Counted from the stretch's first letter, positions 44,813-57,400 are shown. The stretch is 64,000 bases of DNA from Siderastrea radians (GCA_964017195.1 OZ024889.1:64733858-64797857); one strand, 5' to 3'. Program-made: numbers and translations. The notes: generated from the letters alone by a model not told the origin.

Positions 44813-47800
44813 CTATAGAGGAACAAAGTAAGTAGGAGACATTTGATTGCAGACTGAAAATCTCTCAATGTTACGGGCGCTGTAACGCAAGGCAATTTTT
44901 CCTGCAACTGGCAACAGAACGATGACAAAAGCATCAAGGAATACATGTTACATACCCTGCAACTTGGCGCAAAATAGAAGTCTAGTCTACTTTTCTTGCA
45001 AGTCGCAACGCAATTGTTTCGTTGTGAAACCTGTTGCGAAAGGAGGGTGTTACAAGCGCAAGTTCGTCCGCAACTTGTCTCAAAACAGCGTTGCGTTGCA
45101 AGTTGCAGAAGAAATTGCTCACTGTAACAGCGCCTAAAAATGGGCACAAGAAAAGTTCTCAGAATCCCAAGCCGGTATATGCGGCGCGCCAGTGATATAA
45201 CGAAGACAACCTCGTTTCCAGGACTTTTTCCCTTTTTTCAATTTGGAGAGGCGCCTCTCCAAATTTTAAAAAAGGGAAAAAGTCCTGGGAACGAGGTTGC
45301 AACGAAGAGAGTACATATTGGAAAACTGGAAGCTTATTAACCAACACAAGTGCTTCCAAATCCTCAACTTGAAGACTGTCTCGATTGTTCTAATATGTTA
45401 AGAGTGAAGCAGAATACATATAAGAATATAGCTTTACCTGATAATGGAAATCTCGTAAAGAGAACTTATCGCCCAGGTTATCATTAGCGTATTTCCTGGC
45501 TTTTTTAATCTCCAACTGACCAATCATGTAAGCAGTTGCCTGTCCAGGGTCGCTCTGGTACCGTGTCACCTGATGACGTCAGTAAAGAGAAAAGATCAGT
45601 GTTACCAACACCCTTTGCAGTGGACAAACATACGACGCGTGCGCAGTTCACGCCATAATTTTACAAAGGAAAATACAGACAAATGTCAAATTTTCACTTT
45701 CCGCAACGCCGTTTCTGAAAACGTAAGCTTTTTACGTTAAGTATGTGTTCACAATGAAGTAACTGTCATCAACAAGTTTTATCGGAGCAAAATCCGGTTT
45801 GTCAAGACATTTTCTGGATCGTTTTCATACAGACTTCACGCGCGTGAACTGTGTTAAACTTCAAGGCTCTGAAAAAACCGGCAGTGACCTTCGCTCTTTC
45901 TAAATGTCCCCTAAAGAAACGACTGATAGTGTTCGTAGGGTATGAATTTTACGATCTTTCTTTATTTTTCTTTGCGTGATACATTTATGTATGGTTCCTT
46001 AGGCTTTCTAGTTCTTAACCCCAAGAGGGGAGGGGTGGGGGTACTCCCTTACATGGCCTATACGGGGACGTACCGCTGGGCAGGGTATGATTCTTCGCCT
46101 TTCTGCCCTGAACGGGGTATATAATATTACGCGTCTGTCCTAAACAGGGTCTGAACCTGTCCTTAATAGGGTATAGTTGCACGATTGTCGTCGTAAAATA
46201 TAATTTATATAGTATTCAGCAATCCTACGTCAGAGAAGTTTGAAGTAGTTTACCAGTTCATCAGTCAACATCAGATCATTTGCAGGATAAGACAGTAATG
46301 ACTTTGTTGTCGGTATCCATTAATTCCACCCAATCAGCAGCATTACAGCCCTAAGGTAATCTGCCTTATCACTGTTATTTAGAACTGTCAAACAAGATTT
46401 GCGTGATTGCAATTACTGCACCAAAAAACCGAAATTGCTTAAAAGTCCTCAGTCCTAAACAGAGTTACTATCTTATCTTATCGTTATATCTTATATTATA
46501 TTATATTACATTACATTACATTACATTACATTACATTATATTATATTATATTATATTATATTATATTATATTATATTATTATATTGTTGAAATTTAATTC
46601 GACGATCTCTCACTCGCTGAAAAAGTAATGTAAGAGATGTTAGAAATAAGCTCGACTTTTTTAATAAGGAGTGTATCGAATTCAGATTTGTATCTTATGT
46701 GCCTGATCAATTGTTACCTCTTTCCTGGCAAGATCGGTGTCATCCCAGGCATATTTACTGAAGTACTCGAGAGCCTTGTCTCGTGTGAATCCAACAAAGT
46801 GCAGTCCTGTGTCCACAATCAACCGAAGGGCTCGCCACACCTGAAATATTCAAGTAAAAAGGCAACTTCGTCATCGAGCCAAATCACGATGCACAGATCG
46901 CAAGACCAAGTGCCCTGCCTGTTTTGGCCGGAGAACAATCTTAGCTATTGTATTGTTCACGACAAATTTTTAGTAAAATTCTCCGAACGTTGCTTCTAAA
47001 AGTACTCCAAAAGGTAAGTTTATGCTTTTAGTGTACATTTAGGAGATAGTAAAAACTATTTTTATTTTTTTTTATTCAACCAGAACTACGTAAAAACGTT
47101 CAAGGCTTTGAAAAAATTGACTGTGTTACAAGCCTATCCACTCAACTTTTGGTTCCTTTTGGTCTTGTTCGCTTTCGTCACCATTTAAACGCATCAGTAA
47201 ATACTTATAGACTTGGTAACATGACGCTTTCAGACTTATTCCTTGCTGCATGGAATGCTCTTCCAATTGAGGTTGTATGTGCTCAGTGTATGAATGCATT
47301 TCTTTGTGATTCACATCTTGTAAACATAAGTATATAAGTGATTGCTGACCGTCTGTGCCTGAATTAATTTTAGTATAAGGATTAGTATTTGATACTATTA
47401 CACTGAACTGACTGGCAAAAAATGACGCTGTGTTTACCTGCCATTTCAACATTCCAAACTTCTGCATGGGCTCAGTCTTGTAAGTATCAGTGTCCTGTGC
47501 TATTAGTGGGTTCTCTGCGTACAATGCCCACCCCTCTGTAAAGGCCGTGTAATAAGTCACGGAATCAAGCCAGCCAATCACACCACCGCAGCTATCACGG
47601 AAATGCTCCACGTTACCCTGAACCTAGGGATCGAGAAAAAATAGTCGATCTTTTAAACTTGATAAAATGGAATAGATTTATGAGAAGAAACTGGACCTTG
47701 GGCCTGGTTTAATGTCTACGTCACATATTTGCCGAACTGTGTTTAGAAAAAAAAAATGGGCATCTTTTTTAACGAGCCAAGTACAGGCGATGGCTTACTC

Positions 47801-50800
47801 GCAAATGCGAGACTTTCCGTCTCGTAAAGGCTCTGCTTGCCATGTCTGAAGTCCTCTATACTATAGCCCAAGGATAATGCTTCTACCAGACGAATGTCGC
47901 ATAATTCCTAGCCGCCTTAGGGCCGTAAATTTCACTGGATTTTAGCGAGCAAATCAGAATTAGCGACGATGTCTTAAAGGCTTGCGTAAACGATGGGAAA
48001 AAAGTCAGGTCGAGTGCTGTTGAAATTGCAACGCAAATTGAACGAAAACATTTTCCCATATCAATTGGCTTTTAATATTAGCAATTGGCTTTTAATATTA
48101 ATATTAGCAGCTTTTAATATTAGCACATAAATTCAAAGTAAATCTTATCGGTAGCATATATGGAGTGATTTCACTCTTACGCAAAAACAAACAAACAAAC
48201 AAACAAACAAACAAACCAAAAAAACTGAGTTTAAAACGAGTTAAATGTACCTGTGTGTGATGTCCTGGCCTTGCCTCGTGTGCATTAACACTCCATTCTG
48301 AGAACCGTGGACCTAAGTTTTCTAGGAAAAATGGAATGTTGTATTTAGCGCTTCTGGTGCAGTCCGGATTACTCCTCTGATAACTTTGAGCTCCACTCGA
48401 TGGGTTCAGATTGGGGCGCATGTCGACCGGACAAGTGGGCGTGGTGGCTTTCTCGCCAGAGAAGTAGAACATTGGTATGGTCTTCGGCTCAAGTAAGCTC
48501 ATCACCTGGAAAACACACAAGTTAGTAATTGATCGAATTAACTAGAGTGGTTTCCAAAGAGTGCTTTGATATGTGCCATGATTGCTTGAAACTACAAAAC
48601 CAAAACCAAGGCCAATTTGGATTTGCTGGTAAGTGTTTGCTGGTAGCGTCCGGAGTTAGAGTCAGACATCGGAGCGAGATTATCAGACCAAATTTCAAAT
48701 GTGCCCGGGCATTATGCACATGCTTAAAAATAACTCTTCCACCCAAGTGTCTTGAAACAGCCAAAATAAGAAGTGATTGCATGCTCCATGGATTTCGCTA
48801 AAAGGCTTTCTTGACCGGAAAAATAATTTATTAGTTCTAAGTTATGCTGCTACATCTGAGCCAACAGCTTCTGGAAGCAAGGTACCTTTCTTGATTCAGA
48901 AAACCACAGTTGAATGGCAGCCCAGCGTGTTGGACAATATTCTTTTGCGCCTTCAATATCACTGCATTTCCTGTGTGCCTCTTTATCGGACTCGTTTTTA
49001 GGGATTGGAGCGGCATTAAAGTAACTCTCAGACGAATTAAGTTTTTCTCTGAACTTTATTACGGCAGTGTCGTTGTCTGATTCCCCGGTTACTTCTCTGG
49101 CAACAGCGACAACCTAGGAAAAAAAATCACAGGTTGTAAGATAAGTTACTATCGTATCAGTCAATTCCAGCTGCGTCCATTCCCCCCCCCCCCCGGGCAA
49201 CTGCGGGGCTTTGCGCACGTTGTCAGTCCCGGGGGTGTGGCATTAGCAAATTTGATGCGGCCCGGGGGTCGGGCATTTGCCTACCACGGGGCTACCCCCG
49301 GGCTTTTGACACGCATGTGGTTTCCGACTCTAAATCCACGGACATGGAGGATTTTATCGGAAAGGACCAGCAGTTTGTCGCAGATTTGCTCGTCTGTCAA
49401 AGTTGAGGACTGGACAAACTTGTGGAGGTTTTCTCGATTTTATGCATTAATTTCTTCATTGCTTATCAAGGCACAACTTGAGCTATCGGGAACGATCAAC
49501 GAGTCAACGTGAATCGACGTACTTATGCTTCATTGATCAAGGATTTTATAACTTGAATTTAGTCGCGATGATACTAAAACTATCATGATCGTTTATTAAA
49601 TTCTAAACATATTTATAGGGATCGTCGTGTACTTTTGCATATTATCAAAATATTCACACTAGATGACTTTAAAACAGACTATTTTATAATGTCAAGATAT
49701 TTTTACTACCGAACTGCATGTTTAAAACAAAATAAATAACAATAAAACGAGAATCAACTATCAGAACTGTCATGTAGTGTTGACTGCAAAATCAATATCA
49801 TTGCTTGGCGGCTTTAGCTTTATTAACCAATTAGAAGACCGAGAGGCAGACCTACGAAAACGAAAAATCACACGTTTAAATGCTGAAAGTGGCACTATTG
49901 TGCAATAAATGAAAACTGCTGCAGTGTTGATTGGGGACGTACGATCCCGGGGGCGGGGCATTTGCCCTCTTCCTTTGTCCCCACCAAAGGGCATTTGGCA
50001 GCTTAAGTGCCCCCACCCCCGGGAATTTGCCGTCCAAAAAAAAAAACCTTATGCTCGGGAGTTAGCCCGGGGGGGGGGGAGGATGGGTGCAGTTTCGTGT
50101 TTTTACTATTTATGTATTTTAAGTTAAGTTTCTGACACACTCGCATGCCAAGCCATACAATCATTCTAATGATAAAGAGGGAGAATCGGAATACTGTAGA
50201 ATACCAGCTAATAGCACGTCCTACTAAAAGTACGAGTACAAGACATTGATTAATTTAATCAACTTCCTGAAATGCAAACTGAAAACGACTTCACACGTTA
50301 AAGAGGATTAAGATGGCTTTATTTCCTCAGCCTAATCTAACAGCTTACCATTGGATAAAGAATGTTCAGCTGCTTTTTACCGAGATCATGGACCTCCAAA
50401 GGCGTCATTTTGTTTGTTGTGAAGTATGACATGATTTTGGAATAAGCCTTCGGCCCATTTAGTGCTTCACCGGTGGGCAGAGTTGCGTTTGTTGGCCATG
50501 ACGTGTTTTCTTTGCCATCGAGCCAGACATACTTCAGTGGAAGAGAGGCTAGACCGCTGGACACATTGCTTGGAACACAGTGACGGATGTGCTCCGTTTC
50601 AACATACCTAAAACGTAAGGTAAAAGTAATTACAACTGGTAAATATGGCAAATATTTAAAAAATCTTTAAACGTTTTCGTTTATTATAGCAATGGTTATA
50701 AGAACACTGTAATCTTTCTTGTGATCTAATACGCGCAAACTGCAGATTGCAAAAAAAAAAGGCAATTTTGGCTGAATCTTTAGCTTTTCACTGGGCTAAG

Positions 50801-53800
50801 GCGGCAGCCTTCATCATGCTCTCATGATCAAAAGTTTTTTCGAGAAAATTTTGCCTGAATCTTTAGCTTTACACTGGGCAAAGACTGAAGCCTTCACCAT
50901 GCTCTCGTAATCAGAAGTATTTTCGATAAAATAGAATCGGAGGAAGAAACTTCAAGTTACAACTTCAACTTTTCAACATTTTTCCCGTCTCACATTAGGT
51001 ACCAACAGGCACTTGTCTACTCTTCTCGGAAATATATTACAACTGACGTATATCGTAAACTCTAGCCTGTACGAGTCTGGTGATTCTGCCAACAAGATCA
51101 TCAATTAAAACGCACTCATCACAGGCCTAACACTAATGTGGCCGTCGCTTAGATTTTAAGGTATCAGACCTTGAGTTCCCCCACCCCTCGGACCTTCACT
51201 AATATACTGTGAGCCTCCGTCTCCTGATATTTCGCATGTAAGTTGGTGTGTGTGTGTGTGGGTGGGTGGGTGTGTGTGGGGGGGGGGGAAAGGGGGTTCA
51301 AACTTCTCACCTCCCCTACCATTCCATCCTGGATCCCGGCTTATTTTCGTTGGCTCCCGCCTCTTTGCTCTTTATCAATTGCAAAATATTGCGCAGTGTT
51401 CTGTAATTTTTCCCTATTTCTCCCACTTCCCCCCCTCTTCTCCCACCTCCCGTACACCTCCCGCCCCCTTTTCACCCGGGCTCCCACCTCCTGTCCCCCT
51501 CCACATGTAACGTTGTTTCGCGTTAACTTTGAAAGTTATGTCATTATTATTTTCTAAAGGCTGGTTTTCAATCTGAGTAACAAAATGTACAATTAGCATA
51601 TAAAAAGGCACAAGCACTTTCCTAGTGAGAAGAGCTATCCGCATAAGCGTGTGAGCGCAAAGTAATGCAAGAGTGGATGGAATATTTTTCTTTCTGTTTG
51701 TGTACTTATGTCATTCATACGCAGAAGCATAAGAGAATGAACACGTTAGATTTTCCTTTTGCTTTGCTTTGTGAGGACACGAGTTAAGCTTTTGTTGCTA
51801 CATAGTGACAACCAGGCTTTAGTTAGTTTTCATTAACCTTTATTTTCGGACAGAAGAGATGTTTAGATGATTGCGAAAAAGAATGCACAACTTGGAGCCA
51901 GTCCATACAGACCGTCGAGCGATCAACGGGATATTTCGTAACCAATCAGATAGCGTATACACTCAGATTCACTCAGTTATGTTTATCCTCGCTGTGGAAT
52001 TAACAGCAACGATCTCTTTCTCAACGTTTTCAGATATTTCTTAAACAAGCTTTATTTTCGGAAACAAGTAGCCTGCCAGTGAGACGCTTGCTTGATCTCC
52101 CTAGATTTCTGCCTACAAATTGCAGCACCCATTTTCACCTATAATCGCTTACACGCTATAAAGAATTGATACGATTTTTTTTGAAGTCACTAGCAAGGTT
52201 TATAATCTGCCCATGATAACATGGGAGGAAAATGTGATAATTGTTCGCAAGCGCGAACTGAGTGCGAAGCACAAGACGCGAGAGCTTGCTAATCCCCCCT
52301 CTCCCTCCCCTTTCATCGCCTGCCACGCAGGCTTACAACAACATAGAGCAGTTACGGAGAAGACTACCTTTTTAGGGGCGTAATTTGCTATTGTTTCTTC
52401 TAGTACCTTAACATCTGGGTGATTGGCTCTCCTAAATATGTCACCAGGTACTCCTTAATCGTCTCGCTGACATTCTTTCCACCATGTGTCTTTTTCCATT
52501 CGTCGTCCGTCTCTTTTGTAATTTTGCTGTAATAGTCAGGATCCAATAAGGGTTGAACGTACCATTCCTTCAAAACACCTGCAAAAAGTACGACAGAAGC
52601 GCTACGATTGACATAAATTTCTCTACCAAATATTCATTTGATAAGTTACAGTGTAAGTTATCTCTTGTACTTTTCACACACAACTTTTGTGTTGTTTTAA
52701 CTATCTAGACTAGTACATGTTTTCTAATGTTTTTTCAAATTATTATTTGTATTGTCGAACACCCATGGCGGCATTTTTTTTTGAATAAGGTCAATATTTA
52801 TGATTAGCGAATAGTGGCAGTATGTGCCAAAATTTTGCCAAAAATTTCAAACTTGCTCTAATTATATCTCGGCTGTGTTCTTATGTACCTTAACTTCATT
52901 AGACAATAATGGCATGCAAAGAGAGCGGATGTTAAATACGGATGCTGAAAATATGCATTGTGAAATTTTGAGGACAATCTTGATTGAAGAGCGTTATCCC
53001 GTGGATATGCCACAACAAGGTAGAGATGGGTTTATTTTTTCAGTAACCCTCCGATTAATCTCTACAACGTGTGCGCTTTATCGTTGAAGGGAAGAAAAAG
53101 ACAGGCGCTTTGCAGGAAGACAGTGGCGGCGAATCACCCGCAATCACGCCATGAACATGAACGGACAAAGATGCGTTGTGAAATTTAATCAGAGGGTAAT
53201 AAACCCTTCTTGGCTTGCCGGTATATCGGTGGATAATGCCCTTTCGGACACTCATTCTTTCAGCCAAGGGCATTATCCTCCGTGATACCAGGAAGCCAGG
53301 GGAGTATTTTCTAAATACCCAACGTCCGATTTTGTACCACGTGATGCATTTCATCCAATGAGCGCTCATTGGGTTATAAAATACTACATGTCAGGAGCCC
53401 ATTACATGTACATACTGTAACCACCTTTTGGAAAGTCCGCGATTTCCTTTCGCCTCGCGTCCTTGATTTTCTCCGCATAATTTACATTAAATCCCACCGT
53501 GGAATGTATTGCAAAACAATTATATCACGATATCTGTTGCATAGGCACTCATTGCCAAATATCGACAAATATGACGTGTAGTAATGGGGAGTATAAGCAG
53601 CTTTCATAGCTCCTCCGGTTGATATAATTTTACACTCTTACCAGCAAACTTAACATAACGAACCCCTATAACGAAGACCTCGGTATAACGAACGAGATTT
53701 TTCAGTCCAGTAAAATGTATGTAAAAGAACGCGATAAAACTAACCCCCGTTATAAAAAACACATTTTGCCAGTCCCTCGGCAGTTCGTTATATCGCCGTT

Positions 53801-56153
53801 CCACTGTACTGCGGTCCTCTGACGACGTGAATGATGATCAGGTGGCAATTGAGAACTAATGCTTACCACCGGCTCCCCCACCCCCCCCCCCCCTTTCTTC
53901 TTCGCGTTTCCTACCTAGACGTGTTTCGACGCGACAGATCTCTCGAACTCTCTCGATATTTTCTTTCTGGATAAACAATAAACATATGGCCAGCCATTAA
54001 CCTCTACTAGGGCGGCAGAGATGAAAGTCTTTTCGACTGTGACCCACTAATTGGTTTACAATTATGGTGATCTGAATTCGTAAAGATGTTACACAGAGGC
54101 TACCCTGCTTCCACAAAGGGCGAGTTATTTGCGAAAATCTGTTCAACTTGCATTGGGTTTGAAGGTTTTTTAAAGCCCGAACAACAACTCTCCAGTGATA
54201 AATAATTATGCAATTCAGGACTAGACAGCGTAGTACGATACACATACAGGTCAAGGATACCGGGAGAAGGAAGACTTAAGCAATCGGGACAAATTTTTCA
54301 GTGCTTTTGTTCTCTGTGGCTAAAATGTTGAAAAATGGATTGTATCCCTATAGCCAAGTAAAATAAAGGCTAGTTTAAGGTAACTTTTTGTGACGTCTAA
54401 ATTGATTGCGAACTAATTTCTTGTGACCAGGGAAAGTTACCTCGAGTGACAAAGATCAAAATCATTGAATGAAAAGTGTCAACCAAAAACCACCAAAGGT
54501 TGCAAAGGATACTGCATATTCTATATAAAGAGTTGGCAGTGGTGATACAGTGACTTTGACGTCGCGAGGAATTTGTTATGTTGATTCGCGTGATTGTCTG
54601 GATTGTCATTGGACTAGACTGTTTGCAAATAAAATATTTAAGATAATTAAAAGCAGACTCCTTTACACACGAGATATGTCACACATGTCCGTCGTTAATA
54701 CAACAGTTAAATTGATCGCGTGATCATCCGCCCTTGAAGACAGTCGGATAGTGATATGGTTAACATAAATCCGATAAACCTGAGCACTTGCGGTTTTTAT
54801 GCAGGGTATATCTATATCCATATCAAAATGGATTTTGGAAGTGACAAGCCAAGACAAGTGCGTGGAGCGACTGGCTGAAGAAACACCCTTGTAATGATTC
54901 TGTTTTTACGCGACCAAAGGTTTTCCGCAGCTGATGTAAGTCAAGGCGAAAACCCAACAACAAATTCGACCCAAAATGGCGCCGTTCCCGGGTTTCGAAC
55001 CCGTTTTAGTGTTTTAAAAATGGCACCTGATAGCCCATACTGCATGCTCAAACTATAATACGTTACAAAAAGGTGAAGATTGAAAACTGTGGGAAAAATT
55101 TGTGCAATGACAGCATGTAAGACTGAGAGACAAGTGCGAAGGAACAAACTCAGACAGAAATTAATATTCTAAAAGGCGGCGCGAAAAGATATGAGTTTCG
55201 TGGGGAATTTCACATTGAGTGTCCCGTACGTGGTCAGCCGATTTGTTACTTTTTTAACAACAATTGCGTAAGACCTCACCTGTCTCATTGTGTAAGGAAA
55301 CATTCAAGTACGCCCTTTTAATCGAGTTGATTCCAGCTTCACACTCCTCTACACTTCGAATCATTCCTCTGCGAACTCCCATCTTCATGTTTTCGATGTA
55401 CTGCAAGATACCGGCCTTGTGAGTTTTCAGTTTGTTTTCTATGAGTTTCACGTCTTCCGCTTTGTAAGGCTTGTGATGAACTCCAAGACCGTTGTAAACA
55501 CCGTATCCATGATAGCAGATTTCCTGCCAGCAGAACAAATTCGGCCCCATCATCCAATCGCCCGCGTAGTAATTCACATCATAAGGCTGGCCGAATATAT
55601 GCTGAAGATAGTGCTTCACTTGAGCGAGCGCCTTCCTCTCCCGGGGTTTCAGTTTGTCTGTGTTGACCACTAGTGTGTTAATTTCTTTAAGCAAAGCCAG
55701 AGCGGTGTCTGTCCGATGTTTGATGATGGAAGGCGTTGGATCGTAAGCAACATACTCCATTTTCACTCTGTCTGTGGTGACGTCCGGGTCATAATAAACA
55801 TCATATGGATGGAGTTTGTAGTTCGTAGCCTTTACGCGATCGATAAATTCAGCGAGGCCGACTCTCTGCGCTTCTTTTGAAAAATTACATCTGTTTGTCG
55901 TTGGTGTTGTTGGGGCTACGGTGGTTGCTGCCTCCTCTTCATCTTCCTGTTTAGAAGTTGAACCGGACGATGTTTTCCCACTCTTTTTGCCGGACGAGGA
56001 AATTGCAATCAACGCGATTCCTACGATTAGGACGATTACAGCTACGGCCAATAACGTAAGTGTAATGATCCTCTCTTTCGAAAGTCTACTTCTGCCAAAC
56101 TTGATATCCGAATTTTCGGTAATCATCATTTCCGAGCTTTTTGCGGACTCCAT
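44621..56153 (-). CDS. DUF885-family putative type II membrane metallohydrolase, copy B (nine exons, intact)
   Basis: Exons: 55280-56153, 52407-52578, 50349-50607, 48886-49113, 48251-48505, 47438-47623, 46718-46840, 45438-45569, 44621-44812. They sum to 2421 nt, 806 residues, all GT-AG and in frame. Residues ~29-52 form one hydrophobic helix preceded by basic residues, so a signal anchor with the C-terminal part outside the cell or in the lumen. Residues ~53-85 are a Ser/Thr/Glu-rich stalk. The DUF885 domain follows, with HEARPGHHTQ at 587-596 and FTEGWALYAE around 626; His587, His593 and Glu626 are candidate zinc ligands with Glu588 as base. Sequons (NVS, NET, NAT, NDT) fit an exposed domain. 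Substrate is unknown. The family is mostly bacterial and uncharacterised. Confidence 0.92.
44875..45134. mobile_element. MITE with GGGCGCTGTAACG termini (copy B intron 8)
   Basis: Sister of 16028-16301; inverted ends with AAGGCAATTTTTCCTGCAAC inside. Same position in both genes. Confidence 0.7.
45207..45300. mobile_element. 94-bp hAT-like hairpin MITE
   Basis: Near-perfect hairpin with arms CAACCTCGTTTCCAGGACTT and complement, centred on GAGGCGCCTC. An 8-bp direct repeat AACGAAGA flanks it (45199-45206 and 45301-45308), as for hAT elements. Absent from copy A. Confidence 0.85.
45438..45569 (-). CDS. Copy B exon 8
   Basis: 132 nt, residues 700-743, from VTRYQSDPGQATAYMIGQ to SLRDFHYQ. The region with Pro-Gly-Gln-Ala-Thr-Ala-Tyr is typical of DUF885 proteins. 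Phase 0 at both ends. Confidence 0.9.
45570..46717. other. Intron 7 of copy B with TATTA microsatellite
   Basis: Shares the GGTACTCCCTTACATGGCCT repeat with copy A. A (TATTA)n/(CATTA)n array occupies about 46490-46580. No gene seen. Confidence 0.55.
46718..46840 (-). CDS. Copy B exon 7
   Basis: 123 nt, residues 659-699, VWRALRLIVDTGLHFVGF to DTDLARKE. Acceptor CAG is normal, unlike copy A. Confidence 0.9.
47138..47400 (+). mobile_element. LINE reverse-transcriptase tail remnant
   Basis: Encodes VRFRHHLNASVNTYRLGN and AAWNALPIEVVCAQ, like the C-terminus of non-LTR reverse transcriptases. Continuous here, split in copy A. Confidence 0.5.
47438..47623 (-). CDS. Copy B exon 6 (EGWALY motif)
   Basis: 186 nt, residues 597-658. 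Contains FTEGWALYAENPLI with Glu626, the likely third metal ligand by analogy to gluzincin-type peptidases. Confidence 0.9.
47624..48250. other. Intron 5 of copy B
   Basis: 627 bp with a (CAAA)n run near 48185-48215 and short duplicated TTTTAATATTAGC text near 48070-48125. It lacks the ribozyme repeat seen in copy A. Confidence 0.55.
48251..48505 (-). CDS. Copy B exon 5 (HEARPGHH motif)
   Basis: 255 nt, residues 512-596, from VMSLLEPKTIPMFYFSGE to HEARPGHHTQ. The exon end lies directly after the signature. Confidence 0.92.
48886..49113 (-). CDS. Copy B exon 4
   Basis: 228 nt, residues 436-511, VVAVAREVTGESDNDTAV to LWFSESRK; donor GTACCT. Cys residues at CSDIEGAKEYC may form a disulfide. 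Confidence 0.9.
49171..50092. mobile_element. TIR element with CCCGGGGG subterminal repeats
   Basis: Ends CTGCGTCCATTCCCCCC and complement. CCCGGGGG and GGGCATTTGCC repeats recur inside both ends, around an AT-rich middle. Copy A lacks it (continuous near 24745-24780). No transposase. Confidence 0.65.
50349..50607 (-). CDS. Copy B exon 3
   Basis: 259 nt, residues 349 (part) to 435, YVETEHIRHCVPSNVSSGLA to LNILYPM. Two sequons (NVS, NAT). In frame, the reference for the lesion in copy A. Confidence 0.9.
50608..52406. other. Intron 2 of copy B
   Basis: 1.8 kb, alignable to A intron 2 minus the 1.3 kb TIR element. Contains a GT/G tract near 51245-51290 and a C-rich block near 51430-51500. No gene. 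Confidence 0.55.
52407..52578 (-). CDS. Copy B exon 2
   Basis: 172 nt, VLKEWYVQPLLDPDYYSK to LGEPITQML. Starts in phase 1, ends in phase 2. This is the first exon downstream of both first-exon candidates B and D. Confidence 0.9.
52579..53635. other. Intron 1 of copy B, distal part
   Basis: No gene recognised. A short inverted pair around 53180-53300 (GGATAATGCCCTTTCGG and AGGGCATTATCCTC) suggests a small MITE. Confidence 0.45.
53636..53806. mobile_element. pogo-like MITE (TATAACGAA family)
   Basis: Repeated ATAACGAAC text; right end CGCCGTTCCACTGTA with TA. Sister of 36459-36595. Confidence 0.6.
53807..55279. other. Intron 1 of copy B, proximal part
   Basis: Contains a C tract near 53879 and a tRNA-like B-box word near 54986. 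No gene supported. Confidence 0.45.
55280..56153 (-). CDS. Copy B exon 1 (anchor, stalk, N-terminal half)
   Basis: 874 nt from ATG 56153 to donor GTGAGG: 291 codons plus one base. Helix ITLTLLAVAVIVLIVGIALI, stalk with KQEDEEEAATT, then the DUF885 N-half with GDWMMGPNLFCWQEICYHGY and LKPRERKALAQVKHYLQH. Confidence 0.92.
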
Positions 56154-56339
56154 GGCTGATAGAAAAACCAGTTTTGTGAAGCTTCGAGGAATATCTCCGC
56201 CTTGTACGATTTGTTTGTAATCCTAGGTAGGGTGCTATTACAACCACTCCTTTGTTCTTCTCGTGATAAAAGGCTTTGTAAACAGTAAAATGATACATTC
56301 TACACTTAGCAAACAAAGTGTCGTTTTGAAAGAACAATA

Positions 56340-57103
56340 ACCAAATTGTATGTGGAAATAAGGCGACGGGGACGGGGGGGTGGGGGGGGGGGCAGAGGGA
56401 AAAGGGTGCCAGATAACAGTCCCTGTGGTTCCATCGGGTAAGTTTTAGAACGGGGTTAATACGATTTATTCTTTATTTCCCGATGCAACTTACCCTCCTC
56501 GCTAGAGGATTATTTGTTGCACTAAACAATTACGTTGAAATTGAAGACTTATTAGGCCACCTCCAATTGATGACCCTCTTAGTGCGAAGCGTTTTGGGGG
56601 TCTATCCAAGCTGTCTAATTCTGACTTCTCTGGTTTTCCACCTTTAAAAACAAACGGATTATGGATTTCTGATCCTGCAGGTAAAAAGCCTCAATATTTA
56701 ATACCTATTTCCAGTCAGTATTAATGAAAGAATTACCACTCAGCCTGAAATGACACTGCCCAAGCAAGACCTATAGCTGTCACACTATTTCCAATGGAAC
56801 CGCTTAACCATTTAGTTGTCAGAGTCAGTATCTGTTGCCACGGCAATGCAGCGTTTTCAAAGCAGCTTTGTAAACGCAAGGTTTACAACTCTGACGGACG
56901 TGGTTTATCAGTTGTAAAGTGTTTTTCATTTTCTGCGGCGTTGAAAAACAGCATTAGAACTTCCCGATTTCGTTTTCTTTAACTCCGTTTCCTTTTTTTC
57001 GCTTTCCTAGGACACTGGAAAACGGTTTTCGAACTTCCAATTTCGTTTTCCGTTTATTGAGATTCCATCGGCGTTTTTTATCTCTTTCACCTGTCCTGAC
57101 GAG
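56340..57103. other. Spacer between first exons B and D, left part
   Basis: G tract near 56370-56395. No DUF885 exon or other gene seen. Confidence 0.5.
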
Positions 57104-57400
57104 AAGGCCTTAGACTTGCTCCAAGTCGCTTGTTTTTTTCCATCGGGGGACAAAAGAGATGTTGAGATGTTTGCAAAACGGACGCTATACATGTGCATGC
57201 GTAGTGCGGAATGCAAAACAGATGTTCGATGTTCAGCTGATGATTGCAAAACTGCCGCGCGGATTTTAATTGCGTGTGCTGTGCGCGATGCGATGCTGCA
57301 AAACGAGCAGAACCAGCCGCTGTTTTATTCCCCGCGCGTGGATCGCGCGCGCGTCCTCCATAGTCAGAAAGAGCGACTTGGAGCAAATCCGAAAAGGCCT
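57104..57400. mobile_element. 297-bp TIR element
   Basis: Inverted ends AAGGCCTTAGACTTGCTCC and complement, with CCAAGTCGCT inside both. No target duplication seen. Confidence 0.6.

Noticed and set aside
46403..46597. ORF ending in Tyr/Leu/Ile repeats
   Set aside because: It reads the TATTA/CATTA microsatellite.
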